64,000 nt of DNA from an uncultured Verrucomicrobia subdivision 3 bacterium (GCA_903878805.1 CAIRJF010000011.1:1-64000); one strand, 5' to 3'; counted from the stretch's first letter, positions 19,667-28,977 are shown. Made by a program: numbers and translations. Notes: generated from the letters alone by a model not told the origin.

Positions 19667-21379
19667 ATGAAGTGGACACAAACTTTGATTCCTACGCTCC
19701 GCGAAGCCCCGGCTGATGCGGAAATCGTTTCGCACAAACTACTGCTGCGCGCCGGCCTCATCCGCAAACTCGCGGGCGGCGTCTATACTTTTCTGCCGCT
19801 CGGCCTACGCGCCTTGCGCAAGGTGGAAAAAATCATCCGCGAAGAAATGGATCGCGCCGGAGCCATCGAAGTGCTCATGCCCGCGCTCCAGCCAAAAGAA
19901 ATCTGGGAGCAAAGCGGTCGCGCGGAAACGGCTAAAGACGTTTTGTGCAAAGTCAAAGATCGCGCCAACCGCGAATGGTTTCTCAGCCCGACCGCCGAGG
20001 AAGTCATCACCACGCTCGCGGCGGGCGAAATTAATTCGTATCGCCAGCTCCCGAAAAACTTTTACCAGATCAGCACCAAGTTCCGCGACGAGATCCGCCC
20101 GCGCTTCGGCCTGATGCGCGCGAAGGAATTCATCATGAAGGACGCCTACTCGTTCGACACGACGGACGAGAACGCGATGGCGAGTTATCACAAGATGTAT
20201 GACGCCTACAAACGCATCTTCGCGCGCTGCGGCTTGCAGGCGTTTCCGGTTGAGGCGGACACCGGCGTGATCGGCGGCAATTATTCGCACGAATTTATGG
20301 TTCCCGCCGAGACCGGCGAGAACGACGTGGTGTATTGCGAAGCGTGCGGCTACGCGGCGAACATCGAGAAGGCGACCAGCGGCATTCCGAAAACGGCGTC
20401 GCGCGAAGTCGGGGCGGCGATTGAAAAATTTGCCACGCCCGGCGTCGTGACGATTGAGGCGCTGGCGAAAGAACCTTACAAAGTTCCGGCGAACCGGCAG
20501 ATCAAAACTTTGGTCTACATCGCTGACTCGAAACCGGTTTTAATTTTAATTCGCGGCGACGACCAGTTGAATGAAACGAAATTTGCGGCGAAAACTGGCG
20601 CGGTCGCAGTGCGTCCAGCGACGGCGGAAGAAATTGTTCCATTGCTCGGCGCGAAGCCAGGTTCGCTTGGTGCGGTTGTGAATGTTCCCGCTGACGTAAA
20701 AGTTTTTGCCGACGAGCGTTTGCAAGGCGCGAACGACATGACCACCGGCGCGAACGAAGACGGTTTCCATTTGAAAAATGTTTCCATCGAGCGCGACATC
20801 AAGGTGACCGCGTGGTTCGATTTGCGCACCGTCAGCGCGGGCGAGCCGTGCGTGAAATGCGCCAAGCCGTTGAAAATCCGCCGCGCGATTGAAGTCGGCC
20901 ACGTCTTCAAGCTCGGCACAAAATACAGCGAAGCTTTGAACGCAATGTATTTGGACGATACGGGCGTGCGGCACTTTCTGGTCATGGGCTGCTATGGCAT
21001 CGGCGTCACGCGCACGTTGCAGGCGATTATTGAGCAGGGCAACGACAAGGACGGCGTCATCTGGCCGTTGAGCGTCGCGCCGTATCAGGTGTGCATCACG
21101 CCGCTGGCTGTCGCGCCGGAAAGTGATGCGATGAAGTTGGCGGAAAAATTTTACGCGGAACTTTCGGCGAAAGGCGTGGACGTGATTCTCGACGACCGTG
21201 ATGAACGTCCCGGTGTGAAGTTCAAAGACTCGGAACTGGTCGGCTTTCCCATCCGCATCGGCATCGGCGAGAAATCGCTGGCCAAAGGCGAAGTGGAATT
21301 GAAACCGCGCAATGGCGCGCTGCAAGCCATCAAAGCCGAAGACGCGGTGGAAGCGGTGATGAAGTTAATAAATGGCTAA
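19667..21379 (+). CDS. proS: Proline--tRNA ligase, bacterial type with editing domain
   Basis: This class II aminoacyl-tRNA synthetase charges tRNA-Pro. The 570-residue length and the inserted YbaK-like editing domain (about 230-390) mark the bacterial type. Class II motif segments are seen in LLRAGLIRKLAGGVYTFLPLG, KFRDEIRPRFGLMRAKEFIM and MGCYGIGVTRTLQAIIEQ. The C-terminal anticodon-binding domain includes LDDRDERPGVKFKDSELVGF. The stop codon lies inside a 9-bp sequence that is repeated at the end of the next gene, and the last eight bases overlap that gene. Confidence 0.97.
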   Translation: MKWTQTLIPTLREAPADAEIVSHKLLLRAGLIRKLAGGVYTFLPLGLRALRKVEKIIREEMDRAGAIEVLMPALQPKEIWEQSGRAETAKDVLCKVKDRANREWFLSPTAEEVITTLAAGEINSYRQLPKNFYQISTKFRDEIRPRFGLMRAKEFIMKDAYSFDTTDENAMASYHKMYDAYKRIFARCGLQAFPVEADTGVIGGNYSHEFMVPAETGENDVVYCEACGYAANIEKATSGIPKTASREVGAAIEKFATPGVVTIEALAKEPYKVPANRQIKTLVYIADSKPVLILIRGDDQLNETKFAAKTGAVAVRPATAEEIVPLLGAKPGSLGAVVNVPADVKVFADERLQGANDMTTGANEDGFHLKNVSIERDIKVTAWFDLRTVSAGEPCVKCAKPLKIRRAIEVGHVFKLGTKYSEALNAMYLDDTGVRHFLVMGCYGIGVTRTLQAIIEQGNDKDGVIWPLSVAPYQVCITPLAVAPESDAMKLAEKFYAELSAKGVDVILDDRDERPGVKFKDSELVGFPIRIGIGEKSLAKGEVELKPRNGALQAIKAEDAVEAVMKLING

Positions 21380-22006
21380 TTTTGAAGATCAACCCAAGTT
21401 ACTTCGTAGTCTCGAAGCTTGTAAAGGAAGGAACAGCGAATTGCGTGATCCGCATATCGCGCCATTGACGACTTTTGTCGAAGCGCTTCGAACTGGCAAT
21501 ACAACATACGATATCCCCTATTTTGATCCGTGGGATGGAGGAATTGAAGCGGAAGTCTTATTTTTATTTGAAGCGCCTGGACCCCAAGCTAAAGGTTCGG
21601 GGTTCATTTCTCGTAATAATCCGGATGAAACCGCAAAGAACTTTTTTGAGTTCAACAAAGATTTAATCTCTCGAAAGAGAACCGTTTCTTGGAATATTGT
21701 GCCTTGGTATATTGGTAATAATGACGGTTCAAAAATTCGCCCAGCCAATTCAAATGATATCGCTACAGGCATTCAGCCGCTAATGACTCTATTAAAACTT
21801 CTACCAAAATTACGAGCCATAGTGCTATTTGGCAAAAAAGCTCAACAAGGTGAAAACCTGATTGCTGGATTACGCCCTAAAATTAAACTTTTTAAGTCTC
21901 CTCATCCAAGCCCGCAAGTGGTCAACCGTTCTCCAGAGAAGAAATTGATCATAGTCGGCGTGCTTCGAGAAGTTGCAGCTTATCTGGATCAGACGCCAAA
22001 TGGCTA
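21370..22006 (+). mobile_element. AT-rich one-gene insertion flanked by a 9-bp direct repeat
   Basis: AAATGGCTA occurs at 21370-21378 and again at 21998-22006, at the exact borders of an AT-rich gene between proS and its original downstream sequence. Joining the outer flanks through one repeat copy still leaves proS intact, ending in AAT GGC TAG. No transposase or terminal inverted repeat is visible. This looks like a target duplication around a single gene, but the mechanism is inferred. Confidence 0.4.
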
Positions 22007-22007
22007 G
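21372..22007 (+). CDS. Uracil-DNA glycosylase-like protein
   Basis: The 211-residue protein resembles the uracil-DNA glycosylase superfamily, whose members remove uracil or other damaged bases from DNA. The first motif position reads LFLFEAPGPQAKGSG (about 59-73), and the C-terminal HPSP-type motif reads SPHPSPQVVN, both placed as in family 4/5-like members. The polar catalytic residue cannot be assigned with certainty. Base composition is clearly more AT-rich than in proS and other neighbours, and the gene overlaps the end of proS by eight bases, so horizontal acquisition is likely. Confidence 0.7.
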   Translation: MANFEDQPKLLRSLEACKGRNSELRDPHIAPLTTFVEALRTGNTTYDIPYFDPWDGGIEAEVLFLFEAPGPQAKGSGFISRNNPDETAKNFFEFNKDLISRKRTVSWNIVPWYIGNNDGSKIRPANSNDIATGIQPLMTLLKLLPKLRAIVLFGKKAQQGENLIAGLRPKIKLFKSPHPSPQVVNRSPEKKLIIVGVLREVAAYLDQTPNG

Positions 22008-22043
22008 CAAACCGTAATTTGGCGCAACCTACGTCACGATTTT

Positions 22044-23027
22044 CTATTTCTTCCTTGGCAGCGGATGAAACTTGAATTGCGCCGGAAGTTTTGCCTCCGG
22101 GTCAATTTCCACGATGTAATAGCCGCCGTCGTTCAGCAGTTCGATGCCGGAGAGCGCTGGGCAGAGGCGCACGCGGAACGGCCACCAATCATGCGCGGCG
22201 TGCAGCGCCGTGGTGAGCTTGCACACGGAATTTCCGAGAAACCGCACGGGCGGGATGCCGGAGAGCAACCGGCTTTTCCACAAAATCAAACGCGTGTGGA
22301 GATGGCCGATGATGGTCTGCTCGATTTGCGGCAGCCGGCGGCGCACGGATTCCTCACCCAATAAAAAAGGCAAGGCGGTGGGGTCGTGGCAAAAGAGCAG
22401 GACGCGTAGTGACGGTGTCAGCGCGTCAAACGCCGCGCGGATCTCGGCCAGATGCGCCTCACGCAATTTCAGCCACTGCGGCAATTCCTCCGGCAGCGCG
22501 TCGGATTCGTGGGCGGGTAGCGCGAGGAGTGATGAACACACGCCGAGCAGCAGATAATTTTCAAAATTGATTTTCCAGAACGGCGGCACGTTGAGCGTTC
22601 CCGTGGCGCGCGTCCAACTGGCTAGGCGCATTCCGCCGTGACCGCCGAACATCGTGAGCTTGCCGAGTTCGTGATCGCCGAGCGTGAACTGGATGCGGTC
22701 GCCAAACTTGCCGCGCAGTTTGGCGAGACATTCCTGCGCGCTGGCGAGCGCTGCCGCGTCGCTCACGCCGACGAAGCCGCTGTCGCAGGAATAATCGCCA
22801 TTGGCCACCACGAAATCCACCGGCGGAACCTCGTGTAGAAAACGGTCGAGCTGCGGCGCTTGCGCGAGCGGATGGCGCATCCAGATGAAATGACGGTAAG
22901 ACCAGGCCAGAAAACGTGTCAGCGAATTTTTGATGGCGCGCAATTCATAGTCGCCACCGCGCGATTGTTCGGCGGCGCCGGCATAATGGATATCGCTCAA
23001 GACGGCAATTTTGAGGCGGCGAGACAT
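22044..23027 (-). CDS. Calcineurin-like metallophosphoesterase
   Basis: The 327-residue protein has the ordered dimetal phosphoesterase motifs: SDIH at 11-14, ANGDYS, LGDHE (Asp instead of the more common Asn), LLFCHDP and GHLHTR. The substrate could be a nucleotide, phospholipid headgroup or phosphoprotein and cannot be told from sequence. There is no signal peptide. The ATG shares its A with the stop codon of the upstream histidine kinase gene (TGATG), so the two are probably translated together and may act in the same process. Confidence 0.85.
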   Translation of the reverse strand: MSRRLKIAVLSDIHYAGAAEQSRGGDYELRAIKNSLTRFLAWSYRHFIWMRHPLAQAPQLDRFLHEVPPVDFVVANGDYSCDSGFVGVSDAAALASAQECLAKLRGKFGDRIQFTLGDHELGKLTMFGGHGGMRLASWTRATGTLNVPPFWKINFENYLLLGVCSSLLALPAHESDALPEELPQWLKLREAHLAEIRAAFDALTPSLRVLLFCHDPTALPFLLGEESVRRRLPQIEQTIIGHLHTRLILWKSRLLSGIPPVRFLGNSVCKLTTALHAAHDWWPFRVRLCPALSGIELLNDGGYYIVEIDPEAKLPAQFKFHPLPRKK

Positions 23028-25414
23028 CAGGAGCGGACGCTGGCATCCAGACAGTCGCGCACGACCTTGGTCAGTTCGGCGTGGCCGTAAGGTTTTTGGA
23101 TGAAGCTGGCGTTGGTGCGTCCGAGCAATTCGGCACTGACATCCTCGGTGGTGTAGCCGCTCATGAAGATGACTTTGAGTTGCGGAGTCTCGTGCACGAG
23201 TCGTTCGGCGAGTTCCACGCCGGAGACGCCTTCAGGCATCACCATGTCGGTGAGGAGCAAATCAATTTTGCCTTCGTGCCGCTGCCAGACCGCCAGCGCC
23301 TCGCGCCCGGAAGTGGCCTCCAATATTTGGTAGCCGGCGTCTTTGAGAATTTCCCGCGCGAGTTCGCGCAACATTTCCTCGTCCTCCACGATCAGGATGC
23401 GTTCATTACCACCGGCGGTTGGGGAAACTGTCGGGACTTCGGCCGTCTCGCTACGGGGCAGGGGTTTGGTCAGCGCGGGCAAATAAATCGCGAAGGTCGA
23501 GCCGCAACCGGGCTGGCTCAAGACCTCCACCCAGCCGTTGTGCTGACGCGCAATGTTGAACACAGTCGCGAGACCAAGGCCGGTTCCTTTGCCAATGTCC
23601 TTGGTCGTGAAAAACGGTTCAAAGATGCGGGCGCGGGTCACTTCGTCCATGCCACAGCCGGTGTCGGTGACTTCGAGTTTTACAAAATGGCCGGTGGCCG
23701 CTTCGGGATGAAGTTCAACTTGTTCCGGGCCGACAAACGTTTCGGAAATCTCGATGATGAGCGTGCCGCCCTCCGGCATGGCATCGCGCGCGTTGCTGGC
23801 GAGGTTCATAACGACCTGCTCAATCATGCTCTGGTCGGCGTGGACCAGCGGCAGCGCGGTCGGGCTTTTGAAACGGAGTTCGATGGTTTCGCCGACGAGC
23901 CGGTCGAGCATTTTGCTCGTGCTGCCGACGACTTCGCGGAGGTCGAGCAAGCGCGGCTGCATGACATTTTTGCGGCTGGTGAGGAGCAGTTGCCGCGTCA
24001 ATTTCGCCGCGCGGTCACCGGCGGAATAAACCTGCGTGAGCGAGTCCTTCATTTCCGGTGAGAGCGAATTGTCGGTGAGCAGTTTGCTGGCGTGACCCTG
24101 AATGATAGTCAGCATGTTGTTGAAATCATGCGCGATGCCGGCGGCGAACTGACCGAACGTCTTCATCTTTTCCGACTGGAGCAGTTGCGCCTCGAGATTC
24201 AGGCGCGCCGTAATGTCCTCGCCGTAGCAATGCACCACGCCGCTGTCCGTCAGCGGATGAAATGACCAGGCGAGCGTGTGGCTGCCGATCTTGGTGAGCC
24301 GCCCGGTCTGACCGTGATTTGCCGCCAGACATTCCTGCACGATCTTCGGAAAATCTTCCGGCAAAATTTGTCGGGGATCTTCCTCATCGAGCGTGGCAGC
24401 GAGTTTTTCAGCGGCGTCGTTGAAATAATTTACTTCGCCGGCGGCGGAAATTTCCATGGCCGCGTTGGGGTTTTCCTTCACGAACGCCGCGAGCTTTTCC
24501 GTTTCCGCCTCGGCCTTGATGCGCTCGGTCGCCATGCCCACGACGTTGGCCACCGCGAGCATGAACTGGATGTCATCGGGCGAAAAATTTCGCTGGTGCG
24601 TCGTATGCGCCGCGATCACTCCAAATGGTTTATGGCGCGTGGGAATGGCCACCGCCGCGCCGCTCACCACGCCGAGTTCCGAAAGTAGAGATGATTTTTC
24701 AAAATTGGTTTCCTTGCTCCAGTCATTAATCACCGCCACCTCGCCGGTTTCCGCCACCCAGGACATCTGTGATTTTTTTTGGTCGGGGCTGGTCGTCTCG
24801 CCGGTGATTTTGGGCGCGAGACCATAGACGGCGAGCGGATACAGCTGACCGTCCGGCAGCCGTTGAAACAGCATCGCATATTCCACGCCGAACATTTCCG
24901 CCACGCGATAGACCGCCTGTTCGTAGATGACCGAGAGGTCGCGGTTCGTCAAAGCGCATTGCCCAACGGCCGCCACCGCCGTCTGTTGCATGGCGCGGTT
25001 GAGAAATTTTCGTTCGGCCTCGTCACGTTCTTTCTGGCGCAACTGCAACGTCGCTACCATTTCATCAAACTTCAAAGCGAGCTGACCGATTTCGCCTTCG
25101 GCTTTTTTCAGACCCGACCGCGCTTCAAAATCGCCGCTGGTCAGCCGTTGCACCGCCGCAATCAAGGCGCGCACCTGCCGCAAAATAAAATGTTCGCCGC
25201 CATACCACGCCGCGACCAGCGCCATCAGGCCGACAAAGAAACTTTCCCACGGCACACTGGTCGAGTAGTGCCGCAAATTTTCCGGGGCGTAGGCCCAGAA
25301 CCAGTTTTGGTTGATGATGTAGATCAGCACCAGCGGCGGACAAATCCACAGAAAGACACTCATCACCAGTTGCATTCGCACACTGGAAAGGTGTTTGAGT
25401 AGTTTGGCGATCAT
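23027..25414 (-). CDS. Hybrid sensor histidine kinase with GAF, PAS and receiver domains
   Basis: The 795-residue protein has two N-terminal membrane segments (about 12-36 and 58-72) and a HAMP-like linker (75-125). A GAF-like domain follows (about 150-295), then a PAS-like domain (305-405) and a HisKA domain with phosphoacceptor His429 in GIAHDFNN. The HATPase domain has an N-box around NLASNARDA and G-box DTGCGMD, and a C-terminal receiver (about 672-790) has Asp723 in [10 protein letters not shown]. The attached receiver suggests a phosphorelay or self-control. No separate output regulator lies next to it. It follows recO by 48 bases and overlaps the phosphoesterase gene by one base. Confidence 0.92.
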   Translation of the reverse strand: MIAKLLKHLSSVRMQLVMSVFLWICPPLVLIYIINQNWFWAYAPENLRHYSTSVPWESFFVGLMALVAAWYGGEHFILRQVRALIAAVQRLTSGDFEARSGLKKAEGEIGQLALKFDEMVATLQLRQKERDEAERKFLNRAMQQTAVAAVGQCALTNRDLSVIYEQAVYRVAEMFGVEYAMLFQRLPDGQLYPLAVYGLAPKITGETTSPDQKKSQMSWVAETGEVAVINDWSKETNFEKSSLLSELGVVSGAAVAIPTRHKPFGVIAAHTTHQRNFSPDDIQFMLAVANVVGMATERIKAEAETEKLAAFVKENPNAAMEISAAGEVNYFNDAAEKLAATLDEEDPRQILPEDFPKIVQECLAANHGQTGRLTKIGSHTLAWSFHPLTDSGVVHCYGEDITARLNLEAQLLQSEKMKTFGQFAAGIAHDFNNMLTIIQGHASKLLTDNSLSPEMKDSLTQVYSAGDRAAKLTRQLLLTSRKNVMQPRLLDLREVVGSTSKMLDRLVGETIELRFKSPTALPLVHADQSMIEQVVMNLASNARDAMPEGGTLIIEISETFVGPEQVELHPEAATGHFVKLEVTDTGCGMDEVTRARIFEPFFTTKDIGKGTGLGLATVFNIARQHNGWVEVLSQPGCGSTFAIYLPALTKPLPRSETAEVPTVSPTAGGNERILIVEDEEMLRELAREILKDAGYQILEATSGREALAVWQRHEGKIDLLLTDMVMPEGVSGVELAERLVHETPQLKVIFMSGYTTEDVSAELLGRTNASFIQKPYGHAELTKVVRDCLDASVRS

Positions 25415-25462
25415 TCGGACTGGGCAGAATATAACGCAGATTCCCGCCGTAAAAAATTAAAA

Positions 25463-26113
25463 TCAACCGTCCGCCGCCACGGCCGCGGTCCGTCCCCGCG
25501 GTATCCGGCCAAGTTGGGAAATCAAAAAACCATGCAGCCAGGCGCGCAGTTCCTCGCCCTGCGCGGCGGAAAGTTTCAGGCGCGAACCGTCGTTCCAGTT
25601 GTCGTCCGCCAAAGTGCTGGCGATTTTTTTTGCGCCCGGCGTCAGCCATGTTTCCGCCAGGTCCGGCATGAGGCCGAGTGCGAGGAGCAATTTCAGTTCA
25701 AGCGCAAAGATATTTTGTGGCGACGGTTTTTGTTCACACAAAAATTTCAGGAAGCCATGCAGCAGTTCAAAAATTTCCGGCAGCGGCGTCTCCGTCTCCG
25801 TCACCAGTTCCAGAAAATTCACCGCGTAGGCGGCCTGTTGCAGCTTCCTCAAGTCTTCGCGAATCGCGCCGTGCGTCTCGCGCAGTTTCACCTCGCGCAG
25901 ATTGTGCAGCTCGGAGTGGCGGCTGCGGCTGAAGGAAAATTCCGCCGCGTAAAACAAATCCAGCTTGCCCGCGAATGGCGACTTCGCCCGGCGCGCGCCC
26001 TTGGCCACCGTCGCGACGCGGCCCAATTCGGCCGTGAGCCAGTGGACGATGAGGCTGGTTTCCGTCAGCGGACGCGTGCGCAGAATGATGCCGCTGGCAT
26101 TTTCAATTTTCAC
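25463..26113 (-). CDS. recO: DNA repair protein RecO
   Basis: RecO helps RecR load RecA onto SSB-covered single-stranded DNA. The 216-residue protein starts with the typical OB-fold segment GIILRTRPLTETSLIVHWLT and AKGARRAKSPFAGKLDLF. The helical C-terminal part contains LELVTETETPLPEIFELLHGFL. It is slightly shorter than many RecO proteins and lacks the CxxC zinc motif, which is common. The start overlaps the DUF502 gene by ATGA, placing it in the phoH-ybeY operon. Confidence 0.92.
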   Translation of the reverse strand: MKIENASGIILRTRPLTETSLIVHWLTAELGRVATVAKGARRAKSPFAGKLDLFYAAEFSFSRSRHSELHNLREVKLRETHGAIREDLRKLQQAAYAVNFLELVTETETPLPEIFELLHGFLKFLCEQKPSPQNIFALELKLLLALGLMPDLAETWLTPGAKKIASTLADDNWNDGSRLKLSAAQGEELRAWLHGFLISQLGRIPRGRTAAVAADG

Positions 26114-26757
26114 ATTTTCGGCGGCAACTCCGGCGCGATGGAGCCGAGGCTGACGATATATTTCACGCCGTCGGCCACGCTCATGTCGAGCTTGGTGATT
26201 TTATTTTCGGGAACGAGCACCAGAAAGCCGGAGGTCGGATTCGGCGTTGTCGGGATGAAAACGGCCACGACCTTCTCGCTGGTTTTTTCCTGCACCTCCG
26301 CGCGCTGCTCGCTCGTGACAAAGCCGACCGAATACATTCCTTCGCGCGGAAATTCCACCAGCACGACGGTTTTGAAGGAATTTTTGTCGCCGGAAAAAGC
26401 TTCGTTGACCTGCTTGATTGCGCCGTAAAATTTATTGAACAGCGGCACGTTCATCATCAGCGCATCCAGCCACTCGATGATGCGTTTGCCGATATAATAC
26501 CGCGCCAGCACGCCGACCGTGGAGATTAAAATCACCGCCAGCACCAGCGCCGCCACGCTCCAATACCAGAACATCGCGCCATGACCGTCGTTCTCGTGCG
26601 TTACGGTTTTGGGCAGAAAAAACAGGAGTAGATCTGTTAGATTGGAGACGGTCTTGAACAGCCACGTGAGCGCGGCTATCGAGATGATGGCCGGCAACAT
26701 CACCGCCAGACCCGTCGCGAAACTCGCGCGCCAGCGTGCAAAAAATGATTTTCTCAC
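26110..26757 (-). CDS. DUF502-family membrane protein
   Basis: The 215-residue protein has two N-terminal transmembrane helices (about 13-48 and 65-88). The conserved DUF502 core follows: YYIGKRIIEWLDALMMNVPL, FNKFYGAIKQVNEAFSG and the VVLVEFPREGMYSVGFVT stretch, then FIPTTPNPTSGFLVLVPE. DUF502 proteins are widespread inner-membrane proteins of unknown function. The gene is translationally coupled on both sides, to ybeY and recO, through ATGA overlaps. Confidence 0.9.
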   Translation of the reverse strand: MRKSFFARWRASFATGLAVMLPAIISIAALTWLFKTVSNLTDLLLFFLPKTVTHENDGHGAMFWYWSVAALVLAVILISTVGVLARYYIGKRIIEWLDALMMNVPLFNKFYGAIKQVNEAFSGDKNSFKTVVLVEFPREGMYSVGFVTSEQRAEVQEKTSEKVVAVFIPTTPNPTSGFLVLVPENKITKLDMSVADGVKYIVSLGSIAPELPPKM

Positions 26758-27239
26758 GCGCGCAGTTTAGCCGTCCGCGAAAGTTGTGCGAGTAAAAATC
26801 TTTTTTCCAGCTGCCGCACCAAGCGGTTTTCCGCGCGCTTCATTTTGCGGCGTAAAGCCGGTTTCAAATCGTCGTAGCCAATCAGATGCAAGACGCCGTG
26901 CACGAGGTAACGCAGGATTTCCGACTGCCAGCTTGTCTTGAATTCCTTCGCCTGTTTCACGGCTTCATCCACGCAGATGAACAATTCGCCGTGAATTTGG
27001 GAGTTGGAAGTTGGAAGCTGGAAGTTGGGGAATATATGGTCAAACGTAATCACGTCCGTCGAACCTTCATGCTGAAGAAACTGCCAGTTCACCCGCGCCA
27101 TTTCTTTTGCGCCAACGAATGCGATGCCTAAATCCGCTTCGGTAATTTTTAATTCCGCCAGCAATTCGCTCGTGATTTGCCGGAGCAGATGCGCGTTGAT
27201 TTTTTTTGTCCGCTGACGGTTGGCGATGACGAGGTTCAT
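26754..27239 (-). CDS. ybeY: Endoribonuclease YbeY (rRNA maturation factor)
   Basis: YbeY is a single-strand RNase involved in 16S rRNA 3'-end maturation and ribosome quality control. The 161-residue protein has the core GSTDVITFDH and the metal motif HGVLHLIGYDD (114-124). The usual third ligand His is Asp124 here, a variant whose effect is unknown. Residues about 69-83 (IFPNFQLPTSNSQIH) form an in-frame insert in a loop and are encoded by a short genomic repeat at 26998-27030. The gene overlaps phoH and DUF502 by ATGA, giving the conserved phoH-ybeY pair. Confidence 0.92.
   Translation of the reverse strand: MNLVIANRQRTKKINAHLLRQITSELLAELKITEADLGIAFVGAKEMARVNWQFLQHEGSTDVITFDHIFPNFQLPTSNSQIHGELFICVDEAVKQAKEFKTSWQSEILRYLVHGVLHLIGYDDLKPALRRKMKRAENRLVRQLEKRFLLAQLSRTAKLRA
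26998..27030 (+). repeat. Short TTGGAAG-type repeat inside ybeY
   Basis: GAGTTGGAAGTTGGAAGCTG continues as GAAGTTGGGG, an iterated TTGGAAG pattern. It lies in frame inside ybeY and encodes the loop segment NFQLPTSN. A related, degenerate copy (CAACTCCCATCTGCCAACTT and onward) lies at 30214-30243 in an intergenic region, so this appears to be a genome-level micro-repeat rather than a native YbeY feature. Confidence 0.6.
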
Positions 27240-28201
27240 TCCGTTTTAGCCTTGCCGCGATGGTTTTCGTAGGCCGCGATGATCCGTTGCACCAGCGGAT
27301 GCCGCACCACGTCGCGCTTGGAAAATTCCACGATGGCGATGCCTTCCGTGCCGCGCAACGCGCGATGCGCTTCAGCCAGACCGGAATGTTTGTGCGTCGG
27401 CAAATCCACCTGCGTTTCATCGCCCGTGATGACCGCCTTCGAGCCGTGGCCGAGCCGCGTGAGAAACATCAGCATCTGTTCCGTCGTGGAATTTTGCGCT
27501 TCATCCAGAATGATGAACGCGCCGTTCAACGTGCGCCCGCGCATATATGCGAGCGGCGCGATCTCAATCGTGCCGCGCTCCGTGAGCTTCACGATTTCCT
27601 CGCCCGGCATCATGTCCTGCAAGGCGTCGTGCAGCGGACGCAGATACGGCGTGATTTTTTCGAGCAAATCGCCTGGCAAAAATCCCAGCGCCTCACCCGC
27701 TTCGACGGCGGGGCGTGTCAAAATGATCCGCGAAACCGTGCCTTCGCGCAAAGCCGAGAGTGCCATCGCCACCGCCAGATACGTTTTGCCCGTGCCCGCC
27801 GGCCCGATGCCGAACGTGATGTCATGTTTGCGGATGGCCTCGATGTATTTTTTCTGTCCGACCGTTTTGGCCGTCACGCCCGCCTTACGTTCGTGCGTCG
27901 TCACGCGGTCGCTGACCATGTCCTTCAACGTCGTTGCGCCTTCATGCTTCACCACCTGCAACGCATGCATGAACTCGCGGTTCTTCACCGGCGAGCCGGC
28001 CTGCAACAGATTTTGCAGCGACGCAAACAGCTGTTTCGCGCGCTCAATGTTTTCCGGTAAGCCATCCAGTTTTATCCAACCCTCGCGCGCGGTCGCCTTG
28101 ACGCCGAGTTCCGTTTCGAGCGCGGCCAGATTGCGCGGCTCGTGGTTGAATAACTGTTGCGCCAGCCGCGCGTTCTCGTAATGAAGGGTTTGGGTTGCCA
28201 C
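27236..28201 (-). CDS. phoH: PhoH-family ATPase
   Basis: The 321-residue protein has a single P-loop NTPase domain: Walker A GPAGTGKT, IILTRPAVEAGEALGFLPGD, Walker B-like AFIILDEAQNSTTEQMLMF, and ITGDETQVDLP. PhoH proteins pair with YbeY and may act in RNA metabolism. It starts with GTG, which lies inside a 10-bp sequence (TTGTGGCAAC) duplicated at the start of the upstream AT-rich gene. The stop overlaps ybeY. The usual N-terminal dimerisation part (about 1-110) is present. Confidence 0.95.
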   Translation of the reverse strand: MATQTLHYENARLAQQLFNHEPRNLAALETELGVKATAREGWIKLDGLPENIERAKQLFASLQNLLQAGSPVKNREFMHALQVVKHEGATTLKDMVSDRVTTHERKAGVTAKTVGQKKYIEAIRKHDITFGIGPAGTGKTYLAVAMALSALREGTVSRIILTRPAVEAGEALGFLPGDLLEKITPYLRPLHDALQDMMPGEEIVKLTERGTIEIAPLAYMRGRTLNGAFIILDEAQNSTTEQMLMFLTRLGHGSKAVITGDETQVDLPTHKHSGLAEAHRALRGTEGIAIVEFSKRDVVRHPLVQRIIAAYENHRGKAKTE

Positions 28202-28706
28202 AATTAAAAGCCGATATATTCTTTGTAAGGTTCTCCAGTTCGTATTCGAGTAATTACTTCAATTGAAGGAAATACTGCGCCAAGTTCTGCATTTCGATAT
28301 TCACCTTCTAGTTTGCCGATTCGAGTCTTTGGTTGATTGACTTTCCAAACATACCAGTTTTTCGAAATTGTTATTTTAGGATTTCCTGTGTCGCCGCTAC
28401 TTCTAAAGATTGCCTCACAAGTTCCGACTTCAGAAGATTTCCCAGCCTTTTTCCAATGCTCAAGTTTAATTCCAACCTTCAAAATAGTGTGGGTGTAAAA
28501 TTCAACTGCTCCTTTTACTACTTCATTCCAATCTAGTGTTTCTTTTTTTTGATAAACTTCCTTGAAAACTCTAATTACTGAACTATTCAATTGAGTCAGG
28601 TCGTCGGCAATGTATTGAAAATACTTTACTTGATTCTCATCAATTTCAACTGAAAACAAATCGCCAATCTTGGTTATTATTCGTTTCATAAGTTCAGTTG
28701 CCACAA
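28194..28706 (-). mobile_element. AT-rich one-gene insertion flanked by a 10-bp direct repeat
   Basis: GTTGCCACAA (plus-strand reading) occurs at 28194-28203 and 28697-28706, bordering an AT-rich gene inserted immediately before phoH. On the coding strand the repeat is TTGTGGCAAC and contains the GTG start codon of both phoH and the inserted gene. The layout is the same as at 21370-22006. No transposase or inverted terminal repeats are visible, so the mechanism is inferred. Confidence 0.4.
28204..28704 (-). CDS. Hypothetical protein, AT-rich, probably acquired
   Basis: I do not recognise this 166-residue protein. It starts at GTG (28704, within the direct repeat) or at an internal ATG (28689). 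It is mostly helical in its first half (VEIDENQVKYFQYIADDL), then beta-like and Lys-rich (KIGKLEGEYRNAELGAVFPS in spirit). It has no signal peptide or transmembrane helix, and no catalytic motif is visible. Base composition and codon use differ strongly from phoH and from the toxin-antitoxin genes on either side. It ends two bases before the phoH start. It could be an accessory or defence-related protein, but nothing in the sequence proves it. Confidence 0.6.
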   Translation of the reverse strand: MATELMKRIITKIGDLFSVEIDENQVKYFQYIADDLTQLNSSVIRVFKEVYQKKETLDWNEVVKGAVEFYTHTILKVGIKLEHWKKAGKSSEVGTCEAIFRSSGDTGNPKITISKNWYVWKVNQPKTRIGKLEGEYRNAELGAVFPSIEVITRIRTGEPYKEYIGF

Positions 28707-28723
28707 ATTATTTTGTCGAAGTT

Positions 28724-28977
28724 TTAAGACAGCAGCCGGTCGTATTCCGAGTGATGGCCGATCCAGAACCAGACGACATCGTCTCCGTCTTGAACCGCCA
28801 GTGCGCGGTAGTGCAGCCCAACGCGCGCCGACCAACAGCGGCCAACTTTCTTGAAATGCAGCGACGGATGGCGGGGTTATTTTTGAGCAGTTGAAAATTT
28901 GCATCGGCCAGCTGCTGGATTTCTTCCGGCAGCCGCGCGCGAAACTGCCAGAACTTGATGCTGGCGCGGTGCTTCAC
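28724..28977 (-). pseudogene. RelE/ParE-like toxin gene with a one-base frameshift
   Basis: The N-terminal frame reads KFWQFRARLPEEIQQLADAN and LLKNNP, the usual start of RelE-type toxins. After a CCCC run (on the minus strand, AATAACCCCGCC) the frame is lost. The continuing homology is in the -1 frame: HPSLHFKKVGRCWSARVGLH, YRALAV, and WFWIGHHSEYDRLL before a TAA at 28724-28726. Restoring one C would give NNPRHPSLHFKKV, as in intact relatives. The GTG start overlaps the antitoxin stop. It is inactive unless the shift is a sequencing error. Confidence 0.75.

Noticed and set aside
28724-28977. Programmed ribosomal frameshift in the toxin gene
   Set aside because: The site has no X-XXY-YYZ slippery heptamer in the right phase and no obvious downstream pseudoknot; a lost C is simpler.
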